Assembly: GCF_916618895.1 (NCBI RefSeq)
Contig: NZ_OU745391.1
Location: 434,001-498,000, forward strand
Length of the DNA: 64,000 nucleotides
Reading direction: 5' to 3'
DNA from: Pseudoclavibacter sp. Marseille-Q3772
GTDB lineage: Bacteria > Actinomycetota > Actinomycetes > Actinomycetales > Microbacteriaceae
Positions 51,496 through 59,486 of this stretch are shown here, piece after piece (position 1 is the stretch's first letter; every line of letters starts with the position of its first letter). Both the position numbers and the translations under genes were made by a program. The notes below the pieces were generated by a model. That model searched no databases. It was given only the letters and a program-made list of their open reading frames with translations, and was not told where the DNA came from.

Positions 51496-51705
51496 CTAGG
51501 ACTCGTTACGCTCGAGCGCCGCGTAGATTGCTTCGGTACGCGCTTCGTAGCCCTGAGCGACGGCTTCGCGCACGTCCTCAACGAACTCGTTGATCTGGTC
51601 AAAGAGCTCACGGCCGCGTTCGGTGCGGTTGGCGAAGTGTGCGAGCGCGAATCCGGCAATAACTCCGCCGGTTACCAGCGCCAGGGATTTGACGACTTGC
51701 TGCAT
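51496..51705 (-). CDS. Small conserved membrane-associated protein
   Basis: 69 residues. A hydrophobic N-terminus (QVVKSLALVTGGVIAGFALAHFA, about 3-25) is followed by a charged helix (RTERGRELFDQINEFVEDVREAVAQGYEARTEAI). The shape resembles short YtxH-like proteins found just upstream of alaS in actinobacteria. Function unknown. ATG 51705 follows AAGGAGTCAAT, a good ribosome binding site. It lies between the DUF948 gene and alaS. Confidence 0.75.
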   Translation of the reverse strand: MQQVVKSLALVTGGVIAGFALAHFANRTERGRELFDQINEFVEDVREAVAQGYEARTEAIYAALERNES

Positions 51706-51751
51706 ATTGACTCCTTATGTTGCGAAGCGGATGCGGTTGGGGCAGTTTCCG

Positions 51752-52123
51752 TTAGCGGCGCTTACGACGCCCGTCGGGCCGAAGCGCTTTCAGGCCGGCC
51801 TTTGCAGCGGCACTGAACCCGGCGAGTTTGATGAGCGGACCGCCCACAGTTGCCGCGGTGAGTGCCACGAGCGAGTTCACGTTCTTCGTGGTCTCTTCGA
51901 CATTGCTCGTAATGGCGTCGATTCGAGCCAATTGTTGATTCGCCTCGTGCATGGTCACCTGCGTCTGCGCAATCGTGGGCGTGAACTCATCCACAGATTC
52001 GCGGATGCCTCGACGCACCTCGTCGAGCACACCGCCGAGTTTCATAATCGGCACGGCAAGCAAGAGCACGAGTACGAGAAATGCACCGGCGGCAATGAGG
52101 CCAGCAATGTCACCAACTGACAC
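51752..52123 (-). CDS. DUF948 domain-containing membrane protein
   Basis: 123 residues with one N-terminal membrane helix (GLIAAGAFLVLVLLLAVPIMKLG, about 7-29), then a coiled-coil-like stretch (DEVRRGIRESVDEFTPTIAQTQVTMHEANQQLARIDAITSNVEE region) and a basic C-terminus. Start GTG 52123 is set by AGGAGATTACTC; a longer frame to 52183 exists without support. DUF948 proteins are commonly encoded beside alaS/rpsD in actinobacteria; function unknown. Confidence 0.82.
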   Translation of the reverse strand: MSVGDIAGLIAAGAFLVLVLLLAVPIMKLGGVLDEVRRGIRESVDEFTPTIAQTQVTMHEANQQLARIDAITSNVEETTKNVNSLVALTAATVGGPLIKLAGFSAAAKAGLKALRPDGRRKRR

Positions 52124-52169
52124 GAGTAATCTCCTGAGTATTTGGGGCTTTGCCGTGTTCCACACAGCA

Positions 52170-52203
52170 AGAGAGCGGATCACCCGCAGGCAATCCGCTC
52201 TCT
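52170..52203 (-). terminator. Hairpin after rpsD
   Basis: Perfect 11-bp arms AGAGAGCGGAT (52170-52180) and ATCCGCTCTCT (52193-52203) with a 12-nt loop, 37 bp beyond the rpsD stop on the minus strand. The following T tract is weak, so termination efficiency is uncertain. Confidence 0.65.
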
Positions 52204-52239
52204 ATGGTAATGGTCGTTGCAACCGGTAATCACCGGGTA

Positions 52240-52869
52240 CTAGCGAGCAGCGTAGTACTCAACAACGAGCTGTACGTCACAGGTGATCGGTACTTCGTCA
52301 CGCTTCGGACGGCGGTCCAGACGTGCCTCGAGCTTGTCGAGCTCAACGTTCAGGTAGCCAGGAACCGGGGGCAGCACCTCGGCGTGACCGCCGGCAGCGG
52401 CAACCTGGAACATTTCCATCTCTTCCGAGCGCGGCTTCACGTGGATGAGCTGACCGGGAGTAACGCGGAACGAAGGGCGGTCAACGATCTTGCCGTCGAC
52501 GAGGATGTGACGGTGTACGACGAGCTGGCGAGCCTGCGCGGTGGTACGTGCGAACCCGGCACGAAGCACGAGCGCGTCCAGGCGCATCTCGAGCAGCTCA
52601 ACGAGGTTCTCACCGGTCAGACCAGGGGTACGACGGGCTTCCTCGAACACAATACGAAGCTGCTTCTCACGCAGACCGTACTGAGCGCGCAGACGCTGCT
52701 TCTCGCGCAGACGTACGGCAAAGTCACTGTCGGTCTTGCGGCGGGTGCGGCCGTGCTGACCGGGGGCATAAGGGCGCTTCTCCATGAGGCGAGCGGCCTT
52801 GGGGGTAAGTGCTACACCAAGGGCACGAGACATCCGCACCTTGGAGCGAGTACGCGACTTCTTCGACAC
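52240..52869 (-). CDS. rpsD: 30S ribosomal protein S4
   Basis: Primary 16S rRNA-binding protein. 209 residues: basic N-terminus (KKSRTRSKVRMSRALGV) without the zinc-binding Cys cluster, YAPGQHGRTRRKTDSDFAVRLREKQRLR, and the S4 RNA-binding domain with MRLDALVLRAGFARTTAQARQLVVHRHILVDG. The Cys-free form encoded alone next to rarA/alaS is usual in actinobacteria. GTG 52869 follows AAAGGAAGACTTC. Confidence 0.97.
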   Translation of the reverse strand: MSKKSRTRSKVRMSRALGVALTPKAARLMEKRPYAPGQHGRTRRKTDSDFAVRLREKQRLRAQYGLREKQLRIVFEEARRTPGLTGENLVELLEMRLDALVLRAGFARTTAQARQLVVHRHILVDGKIVDRPSFRVTPGQLIHVKPRSEEMEMFQVAAAGGHAEVLPPVPGYLNVELDKLEARLDRRPKRDEVPITCDVQLVVEYYAAR

Positions 52870-52989
52870 GAAGTCTTCCTTTCATGTTCGTATGGCGCGC
52901 GTGAGCGCGCAGACTATGCTCTCCGCCTCTCCCTGTGGACAAGGCGTCAAATGAACTGCGCTAGCTTAGCACGGGTGAACAGTTCCTGA

Positions 52990-54342
52990 CTATTCACCGC
53001 GAGTGATTCGCCGCAGTTTCTGCAGTCGCGCATCGAGTTCGCGTTCATAGCCGTGAGCGGTCGGCTGATAGTACTCACGTCCGGCCAGAGTATCGGGCAA
53101 ATACTGTTGAGCGACAACACCAAGGGCATCATCGTGCGGGTAGCGATACCCCTTGCCATGACCAAGCTTGCTGGCGCCGGAATAGTGTGCATCCTTCAGA
53201 TGCGTGGGCACGGATCCTGACCGGCCCGCTGTGACATCGGCGATTGCAGCATTAATAGCGCTATAGCTCGCATTCGATTTCGGCGCCGTAGCCAGGTAGA
53301 CCGTGGCATTGGCCAGCGGGATGCGCCCTTCCGGCATGCCGATCAGTGCAACCGCGTTCGCCGCAGACTCGGCAACCAGCATGGCTTGCGGGTCGGCCAT
53401 ACCGATATCTTCCGATGCGGCAATGATGAGCCGGCGCGCGATGAACCGAGGGTCCTCCCCCGCCACGATCATGCGCGCTAGGTAGTGCAGTGCCGCATCC
53501 GGATCTGAACCTCGAATCGACTTGATGAATGCCGAGATGACGTCGTAGTGCTCGTCGCCGTCACGGTCGTACCGCAACAGCGCCTGGTCACTTGCGGATG
53601 CCACATCCTCCGCGGTGATCTCTTCGCGCTCGTCGGCCAGCGTTGTGGCCGCGGCGGCCTCCAAAGTTGTTAACGCCCGGCGCGCATCACCGGAAGCCAT
53701 CCGCACTATCGCGTCCATCGCATCCTGAGCACAGGAAACCACACCGTGTAACCCTCGCGGTGCCGCGATGGCTCGCTCCAGCAGAAGCATCAGGTCGTCA
53801 TCGTCCAGGTGATGCAGTGTCAATAGCAGGGAACGCGACAGCAGCGGCGAAATCACCGAGAACGAAGGGTTCTCGGTGGTTGCAGCCACCAGGGTCACCC
53901 AGCCCTGTTCCACACCGGGAAGCAGGGCGTCCTGCTGTGCTTTGGTAAACCGGTGAATCTCGTCCAGGAACAGCAGCGTGTGCGTATCGTAGAAATCTCG
54001 CTGCTGCAGCGCTTCTTCCATCACCGTCCGCACATCTTTAACACCGGCGGAAATCGCCGAAAGCTGCACGAAACGATGGTTCGCAGAAGAAGCCAGTGCC
54101 TGCGCGATCGTGGTTTTTCCCGTTCCCGGCGGACCCCACAGGATGATCGAGGTTCGCGCGCGGGCCGGGTCGCTCTCAGCGAGCCTGCGCAGCGGCGATC
54201 CGGGTCGCAACAAGTGCCGCTGTCCCACGACCTCATCAAGATTCGTCGGTCGCATCCGTGCCGCCAATGGCGCAGTTGCAGTGGCGCCGCTGGCTGAAAG
54301 CGTTGGTTGACCGGTAACGTCAAACCCTGGCTGATCCGTCAT
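52990..54342 (-). CDS. rarA: Replication-associated recombination protein A (RarA/MgsA)
   Basis: AAA+ ATPase acting at stalled forks. About 450 residues: PTNLDEVVGQRHLL, Walker A WGPPGTGKTTIAQALA, Walker B LLFLDEIHRFTKAQQD, sensor 1 LVAATTENPSFSVISPLLSR, and the C-terminal MgsA-type tetramerisation region LKDAHYSGASKLGHGKGYRYPHD. ATG 54342 is preferred; the frame allows TTG 54351. No ribosome binding site is visible, and the divergent cyclophilin begins 47 bp away, so it may be leaderless. Confidence 0.95.
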   Translation of the reverse strand: MTDQPGFDVTGQPTLSASGATATAPLAARMRPTNLDEVVGQRHLLRPGSPLRRLAESDPARARTSIILWGPPGTGKTTIAQALASSANHRFVQLSAISAGVKDVRTVMEEALQQRDFYDTHTLLFLDEIHRFTKAQQDALLPGVEQGWVTLVAATTENPSFSVISPLLSRSLLLTLHHLDDDDLMLLLERAIAAPRGLHGVVSCAQDAMDAIVRMASGDARRALTTLEAAAATTLADEREEITAEDVASASDQALLRYDRDGDEHYDVISAFIKSIRGSDPDAALHYLARMIVAGEDPRFIARRLIIAASEDIGMADPQAMLVAESAANAVALIGMPEGRIPLANATVYLATAPKSNASYSAINAAIADVTAGRSGSVPTHLKDAHYSGASKLGHGKGYRYPHDDALGVVAQQYLPDTLAGREYYQPTAHGYERELDARLQKLRRITRGE

Positions 54343-54389
54343 CGCGCACAATGTTAGTAAACTGTGCGCGGTTAGCTAAAAGGAGTCAT

Positions 54390-55148
54390 GTGGCTGAGAA
54401 CACCCGAGAACAGCGTCGTCGTAAGCGCGAGTACGAAGCACGTCAGGTTGTGCACGATGTACAGCTCGACCGCCGTCGCACAGACAACATCCGTTGGTTG
54501 ATTGCACTGGCCGCCGTCGCGGTGCTTGCGATCGCAGCGCAGATCGGGTTCGCCATTACGGGTGGGCAGCAAGATCCGGCCGCGACCACTGCCGCCACAG
54601 AAGAGACACCGAAGGCACAGGCTCCCGATCCGGCAATTGCCGAAGACCGTGAGTGGACGGGCACCATGCAGGTCAATGATGTGACACTTAAGCTGACCAT
54701 CGACGGCAAGAAGGCTCCGCAGGCCGCCGCGAACTTCATCGATCTGTCGAAGAAGGATTTCTACAACGACGTCACCTGCCACCGAATCACCACCGGCGAG
54801 ACGTTCAAAGTGCTCCAGTGCGGTGACCCGGAGGGTACCGGTACGGGTGGCCCCGGATACGAATTTGGCCCGGTTGAGAACGCTCCGAAGGACGGCCTGT
54901 ACAAAGAGGGTGTCATCGCTATGGCCCGCACCCAGGATCCCAACTCCATGGGCTCGCAGTTCTTCATCGTCTACGGCGACACCAACATCCCCGATCCCAC
55001 CGGCTACACCGTGTTTGGTCAGGTAACCGGCGGTCTTGATGAGTTCAAGAAAGAGGTAGCAGATCCCGCGGGCGAAGGTCTCGAACAGACCGGCGGTGAC
55101 GGCGCTCCGGCGATCGACGTCAAGCTCGGCAAGATCGAACTCAAGTAG
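54390..55148 (+). CDS. Membrane-anchored cyclophilin-type peptidyl-prolyl isomerase
   Basis: 252 residues: charged cytoplasmic start (AENTREQRRRKREYEARQ), one membrane helix (WLIALAAVAVLAIAAQIGFAI, about 36-56), an Ala/Thr/Glu linker, and a cyclophilin domain (about 88-252) with APQAAANFIDLSKKDFYNDV, HRITTG, ARTQDPNSMGSQFFIVYGDT and YTVFGQVTGGLDEF. It should catalyse proline isomerisation outside the membrane. GTG 54390 follows AAAAGGAGTCAT; the frame upstream is not used. This gene type between rarA and rel regions is typical for actinobacteria. Confidence 0.93.
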   Translation: MAENTREQRRRKREYEARQVVHDVQLDRRRTDNIRWLIALAAVAVLAIAAQIGFAITGGQQDPAATTAATEETPKAQAPDPAIAEDREWTGTMQVNDVTLKLTIDGKKAPQAAANFIDLSKKDFYNDVTCHRITTGETFKVLQCGDPEGTGTGGPGYEFGPVENAPKDGLYKEGVIAMARTQDPNSMGSQFFIVYGDTNIPDPTGYTVFGQVTGGLDEFKKEVADPAGEGLEQTGGDGAPAIDVKLGKIELK

Positions 55149-55204
55149 GCGGATGCGGGCAAGCGCTGCGAGCGCACCCGTCTGTTTACCTAATGCAATA
55201 GCAT

Positions 55205-55237
55205 GTCCCCTACGGGACTGTGCTCAAGTGAGCACAG
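55205..55237. other. Two adjacent hairpins between the cyclophilin and DUF349 genes
   Basis: GTCCC-CTAC-GGGAC (55205-55218) is followed by CTGTGCTC-AAGT-GAGCACAG (55218-55237). No T tract follows, so this may be a weak terminator, a leader structure or an operator for the DUF349 gene that starts 43 bp later. Confidence 0.4.
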
Positions 55238-55279
55238 CGCCGCTATGCCTCTCACCGACAAGCACCAAGGAACATGCGA

Positions 55280-56512
55280 ATGTCTGGACTCCCCGAACAC
55301 CCATTTGGCCGCGTAGAAGCTGACGGAACTGTCTACGTCACCGATAACGGAACCGAACGCCAAGTAGGGCAATTCCCAGACGGTACACCGCAGGAGGCTC
55401 TGGATTACTTCGTTCGTAAGTACGACGATCTTGCCGGACAGGTGCAGCTACTCGAACAGCGCGCTCGCTCCGGAGCAAACCCGAACGACGTCTGCAAGTC
55501 GGTATCGCTCCTGCGCTCACAGGTTGAGGACGCGGCTGCGGTCGGTGATCTCCAGGCACTGCGCGATCGTCTTGCCAAGCTGAGCGATGAAGTAGCCGAA
55601 CTCGGCGAGCAACAACAGGAAGCACACCAGCAGGCGGTCGCCGAAGCCATCGCCCACCGCGAGACAATCGTGGTTGCCGCTGAGGAACTGGCCGCGCAGG
55701 ATCCAGCCAAGATCCAGTGGAAGCAGACTTCCGCGAAGTTGGATGAACTGTTCGCAAGCTGGCAGGAGCACCAGCGCACCGGCCCTCGCCTACCCAAGGC
55801 TGAGGCGAACGCGCTGTGGAAGCGGTTCCGCACGGCACGCACACATATCGATGGTGAGCGCCGCAAGTTCTTCGCCAAACTCGATGCCGAACACAAGCAG
55901 GCTCGCGATGCCAAGCAGGCGATTATCGCGCGAGCAGAGGCGCTCGCTCCCCGTGGCGCGGACGGTGTACCCGAATACCGCCGCCTCCTTGATGAGTGGA
56001 AGGCAGCAGGTCGCGCCGGCCGTAAACACGATGATGCGCTGTGGGCCAAGTTTAAGGCTGCCGGCGATGTGCTTTTCCAGGCGAAGGCTGAGGTTGATGC
56101 TCGCGACAACGAAGAGTTCCAGGCGAATCTGAAGTCGAAGCTCGCGATCCTTGACGATGCCCAACCCATCCTCGAGATGACCGACCGCAAGGCAGCACGC
56201 GAGAAGCTCACCGATATTCAGCGCCGTTGGGATGAAGTGGGTCGCGTTCCGCGCGCTAACTTCAGAGAGGTCGAAGATCGTCTGCGCGCCGTTGAACAGC
56301 ACGTCCGCAAGCTCGACGATGAACACTGGGCAAATTCAAACCCTGAGAAGCAGGCCCGCCAGAGCGGTATGGCAGCACAGCTGAACGATGCCATCGCGAA
56401 ACTCGAGAAGGAACTCGCGGATGCCAAGGCAAGCGGTGACGAACGCGCCATTCGCGAGGCGCAGGAGGCGCTCAGCGCACGTCAATCCTGGCTTAAGGTG
56501 ATCGGCGGCTAA
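55280..56512 (+). CDS. DUF349 domain-containing protein
   Basis: 410 residues, mostly helical and highly charged, with a short N-terminal beta-like segment (HPFGRVEADGTVYVTDNGTERQVGQFPDG). Coiled coil (LRDRLAKLSDEVAELGEQQQEAHQQAVAE) is followed by DUF349 repeats at about 145-215, 220-285 and 295-365, each with a W/F-K-x-F-R type motif (ALWKRFRTARTHIDGERRKFF, ALWAKFKAAGDVLFQAKAE, RRWDEVGRVPRANFREVEDRL). The role of DUF349 proteins is not established. ATG 55280 is preferred over 55274 because AAGGA is 8 nt from it and only 2 nt from the earlier one. Confidence 0.88.
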   Translation: MSGLPEHPFGRVEADGTVYVTDNGTERQVGQFPDGTPQEALDYFVRKYDDLAGQVQLLEQRARSGANPNDVCKSVSLLRSQVEDAAAVGDLQALRDRLAKLSDEVAELGEQQQEAHQQAVAEAIAHRETIVVAAEELAAQDPAKIQWKQTSAKLDELFASWQEHQRTGPRLPKAEANALWKRFRTARTHIDGERRKFFAKLDAEHKQARDAKQAIIARAEALAPRGADGVPEYRRLLDEWKAAGRAGRKHDDALWAKFKAAGDVLFQAKAEVDARDNEEFQANLKSKLAILDDAQPILEMTDRKAAREKLTDIQRRWDEVGRVPRANFREVEDRLRAVEQHVRKLDDEHWANSNPEKQARQSGMAAQLNDAIAKLEKELADAKASGDERAIREAQEALSARQSWLKVIGG

Positions 56513-56542
56513 GGTCCCGCCACACGGATTCGTGGCGCAGTG

Positions 56543-56578
56543 GTGGGGTGTGGATAACCGTGGTTATCCACACCCCAC
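56543..56578. repeat. 17-bp perfect inverted repeat holding two opposed DnaA-box sequences
   Basis: GTGGGGTGTGGATAACC and its exact complement, separated by GT. Each arm contains TTATCCACA, the classical DnaA box, in opposite orientation (56549-56557 and 56564-56572). It lies 30 bp after the DUF349 stop and 45 bp before the next ATG. It could be the DUF349 terminator (no T tract follows), a DnaA-binding site, or both. Confidence 0.75.
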
Positions 56579-56623
56579 TTCATGGTTTGAGCGGGCGTCT
56601 CACGGATACGCCACAATGCCGCT

Positions 56624-57103
56624 ATGACAACCCCGGTACAAACGCTATTGCGCCAGTTCACTGCCGCCGAGTTACAGGCAATGTTTCTCGCCGGTGAAGT
56701 TGGCCGTGTCGGAGTGCCTGCGTTCCCAATCTATGTCCCATTGGACGAGACCACGTCGGTTGCAGACCGTGCCCGCTCACTGCATCCGCTGTGCACACCT
56801 GGTCGAACGATCGGCGGAACGGCCGCTGCCTGGGTATGGGCAGGCGGCTCGGCGCCCGAACGAGTTGAGATCATGCGTCATAGCTCACGGACGCTTCGGG
56901 AGTCACACATTGAATTTGTGCGCGCGGTGTTGATCGAGAGCGATATCACCGAAATCGCCGGATGCAGGCTCACTACCCCGGTAGCAACGCTGCGAATGCT
57001 GCGAGCGCGCGGCGAGCAGGTGTTCTCGGCTCGTATGGCGACGATGCTCGGGGCACGGTCCGCAGCAGAGCTTCAAGCCTGCTCTACGCGAAACGCATCG
57101 TAG
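56624..57103 (+). CDS. Orphan protein resembling AbiEi-type antitoxin-like domain
   Basis: 159 residues. The order of elements (TPGRTIGGTAAAWVWAGGSAPERVEIM, then HIEFVRAVLIESDITEIAGCRLTTPVATLRMLRA) resembles the central part of AbiEi-like proteins that are widespread in actinobacteria, including the G-(C/L)-x-(V/L)-T-T/S-P motif before a helical end. No AbiEii-type toxin gene is adjacent, so a toxin-antitoxin role is not supported. ATG 56624 has no ribosome binding site. The 3' end overlaps the 3' end of rel by 31 bp on opposite strands. Identification is by pattern memory and is tentative. Confidence 0.55.
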   Translation: MTTPVQTLLRQFTAAELQAMFLAGEVGRVGVPAFPIYVPLDETTSVADRARSLHPLCTPGRTIGGTAAAWVWAGGSAPERVEIMRHSSRTLRESHIEFVRAVLIESDITEIAGCRLTTPVATLRMLRARGEQVFSARMATMLGARSAAELQACSTRNAS

Positions 57104-59322
57104 ATACCGTCGATTTGCCGAACTGCTGCCAACACACGATCCAGGTGTGTCGGATCCCCCATCTGGAACGAGAACCTGGCGACGGCGACGCGATCCTTAT
57201 TCGTGTTGAGATTCGCGGCAAGGATATTGACATGATGCTCAGAGAGCACCCGGGTGATATCGCTTAAAAGACCGGATCGATCGAGCCCTTCGACCTGAAT
57301 ATTAACCAGGAACACGGCGTGAGACGACTGCGCCCATTCAACTTCAATCATGCGATCAGGCTCGCGCTGCAGTCCGGCAACATTGCTGCATTGTTCCCGA
57401 TGCACCGAAACCCCCTGACCTCGAGTAATGAACCCCACGATTGCGTCCCCCGGAACCGGGGTGCAGCAGCGGGCAAGTTTCACCAGAATGTCGGGAGCGC
57501 CGCGAACGAGTACACCCGACTCGCTGGCGCCCACTTCGGAGCCGATCGCCTGCTCGACATATTCCCGATCGGCGAGTTCGACATCGCTTTCCGGGTCGAC
57601 CCGAAGTTCGGCCTGCACCTTATCGAGCACCGACTTGACCGAAACATGTCCCTCGCCCACTGCGGCATACAGCCCAGACACATCGACATAACGCAACGTC
57701 GACGCCACGGTCCCAAACGCTTCCTGCACGACCGAGCGTGAAGTCGGCAATTGCCGCTTTCGCATCTCGCGCGCGAGCTGTTCGCGACCGATCTCAATCG
57801 CCTCGTCACGACGCTCCTTCGAGAACCACTGTCGGATTTTGTTGCGGGCGCGTGCGGATGCAACAAAGCTGAGCCAGTCCTGTTTCGGGCCAGCATCCGG
57901 GTTCTTCGAAGTGAAAATCTCGACCGTGTCACCGTTCTGCAGCACGGTCTCCAACGGCACCAGTCGACCATTCACCTTCGCACCCATGGTGCGGTGCCCC
58001 ACATCCGTGTGGATGGCATAGGCAAAATCAATCGGTGTCGCTGATTGCGAAAGCCCGATCACCTTTCCCTGCGGCGTAAATACGTAGACTTCCTTGGCGC
58101 CAATCTCAAACCGCAGCGAGTCTAGGAATTCCTCGGCATCGCTGGTTTCTTGCTGCCAATCGTTAATGCGCTGCAGCCAAGCCATCTCATTTGTCTGGGC
58201 CGGTGCCAGCTCATTGGCACCGGTCTGCACGTTCTGCTTGTATCGCCAGTGGGCAGCAACACCATATTCCGCCCGCTGGTGCATCACATGCGTGCGGATC
58301 TGAATCTCAACGGGTTTTCCCTCCGGCCCCATAACCGTCGTATGCAGCGACTGGTAGAGGTTGAACTTTGGCGTTGCAATGTAGTCCTTGAAACGTCCCG
58401 GCATTGGTCGCCACCGCGCGTGCAGGGCACCCAATACGGCATAGCAATCGCGCACGGTGTCGACGATGATGCGAAACGCTACCAGGTCGTAGATCTCGTC
58501 AAAGTCGCGTCCGCGGACCACCATCTTTTGATAGATGGAGTACAGCTCTTTCGGCCGTCCCATCACCTCGGCTTTAATGCGGTTCGTCCGGAGGTCGGCC
58601 TTGATCTCGCCCATGACCCGATCGAGATACCGCTGCCGTTGCGGCTGACGTTCACTAACAAGGTGATCGATTTCGGCGTAAATCTTCGGATGCAGCACCG
58701 CAAACGACAGCTCTTCCAGCTCATTCTTCATCGCCTGGATACCCATACGGTGTGCCAGCGGTGCGTAAATCTCGAGCGTTTCGCTCGCCTTTTTACGTGC
58801 CTTCTCAGGCGGCATGAACCCCCATGTTCTGGCATTATGCAGCCGGTCGGCGAGCTTAATCACCAATACGCGAATGTCTTTCGACATCGCCACGATCATT
58901 TTGCGCACCGTTTCTGCCTGCGCAGCATCTCCGTACGTGACCTTGTCGAGCTTGGTAACACCATCCACCAGCATGGCCACCTCGTCACCAAACTCGGCGC
59001 GCAAATCGTCAAGCGTGTAGTCAGTATCTTCGACAGTGTCGTGCAACAGCGCGGCGGATACCGTCACCGGGCCAATACCGAGGTCGGCCAGAATCTCTGC
59101 AACAGCAACGGGATGCGTAATGTATGGTTCCCCGCTTCGACGGAACTGCCCCTCGTGGCAGCGATGCGCCGTTCGGTATGCCCGCTCAACGAGCGCGATA
59201 TCTGCTTTGGGGTCGCGCTTGCGCAACATCCGAACGAGATTTCCGATCGCGGATGTCTCGGACGATTTGGTGAAGATTCGGGGCACGAGCCGCCGCATCG
59301 AAAGCAGACTGGGTTCGCTCAT
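57073..59322 (-). CDS. rel: Bifunctional (p)ppGpp synthetase/hydrolase
   Basis: Makes and degrades the alarmone (p)ppGpp. 749 residues: HD hydrolase domain (HRCHEGQFRRSGEPYITHPVAV, LLHDTVEDTDYT), synthetase domain (RIIVDTVRDCYAVLGALH, RFKDYIATPKFNLYQSLHTTV), TGS domain (VYVFTPQGKVIGLSQSATPIDFAYAIHTDVGH), zinc-finger-like LARCCTPVPGD, and a C-terminal ACT domain (NIQVEGLDRSGLLSDITRVL). Both HD and synthetase residues look intact. ATG 59322 (MSEPSLLSMRRL) follows AAAGGCGGGCAA; a longer start at 59364 lacks support. Its position after secDF is standard for actinobacteria. Confidence 0.97.
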   Translation of the reverse strand: MSEPSLLSMRRLVPRIFTKSSETSAIGNLVRMLRKRDPKADIALVERAYRTAHRCHEGQFRRSGEPYITHPVAVAEILADLGIGPVTVSAALLHDTVEDTDYTLDDLRAEFGDEVAMLVDGVTKLDKVTYGDAAQAETVRKMIVAMSKDIRVLVIKLADRLHNARTWGFMPPEKARKKASETLEIYAPLAHRMGIQAMKNELEELSFAVLHPKIYAEIDHLVSERQPQRQRYLDRVMGEIKADLRTNRIKAEVMGRPKELYSIYQKMVVRGRDFDEIYDLVAFRIIVDTVRDCYAVLGALHARWRPMPGRFKDYIATPKFNLYQSLHTTVMGPEGKPVEIQIRTHVMHQRAEYGVAAHWRYKQNVQTGANELAPAQTNEMAWLQRINDWQQETSDAEEFLDSLRFEIGAKEVYVFTPQGKVIGLSQSATPIDFAYAIHTDVGHRTMGAKVNGRLVPLETVLQNGDTVEIFTSKNPDAGPKQDWLSFVASARARNKIRQWFSKERRDEAIEIGREQLAREMRKRQLPTSRSVVQEAFGTVASTLRYVDVSGLYAAVGEGHVSVKSVLDKVQAELRVDPESDVELADREYVEQAIGSEVGASESGVLVRGAPDILVKLARCCTPVPGDAIVGFITRGQGVSVHREQCSNVAGLQREPDRMIEVEWAQSSHAVFLVNIQVEGLDRSGLLSDITRVLSEHHVNILAANLNTNKDRVAVARFSFQMGDPTHLDRVLAAVRQIDGIYDAFRVEQA

Positions 59323-59486
59323 TTGCCCGCCTTTCTGGACAGCGTAGTTCCCGAGTCTATACAACTGCAGGCGCGCTGATATAGCGGGTTGCGAGCCCTG
59401 GTTGAACCGAGAATGCTTCCGTGCTTGATGCGTCGCGGTAACTGGGGCCGTTTCGTGTTGCCGCCGCGCATCACACGCACCTGTGG

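Noticed and set aside
52934..52942. Single TTGTCCACA DnaA-box match before rpsD
   Set aside because: One isolated 9-bp match is expected by chance in a window of this size, and there is no cluster, unlike the paired boxes at 56.5 kb.
58150..59379. 409-codon open frame on the plus strand opposite rel
   Set aside because: rel on the minus strand has all expected domains. The antisense frame is open because of GC-rich codon bias and encodes no recognisable fold.
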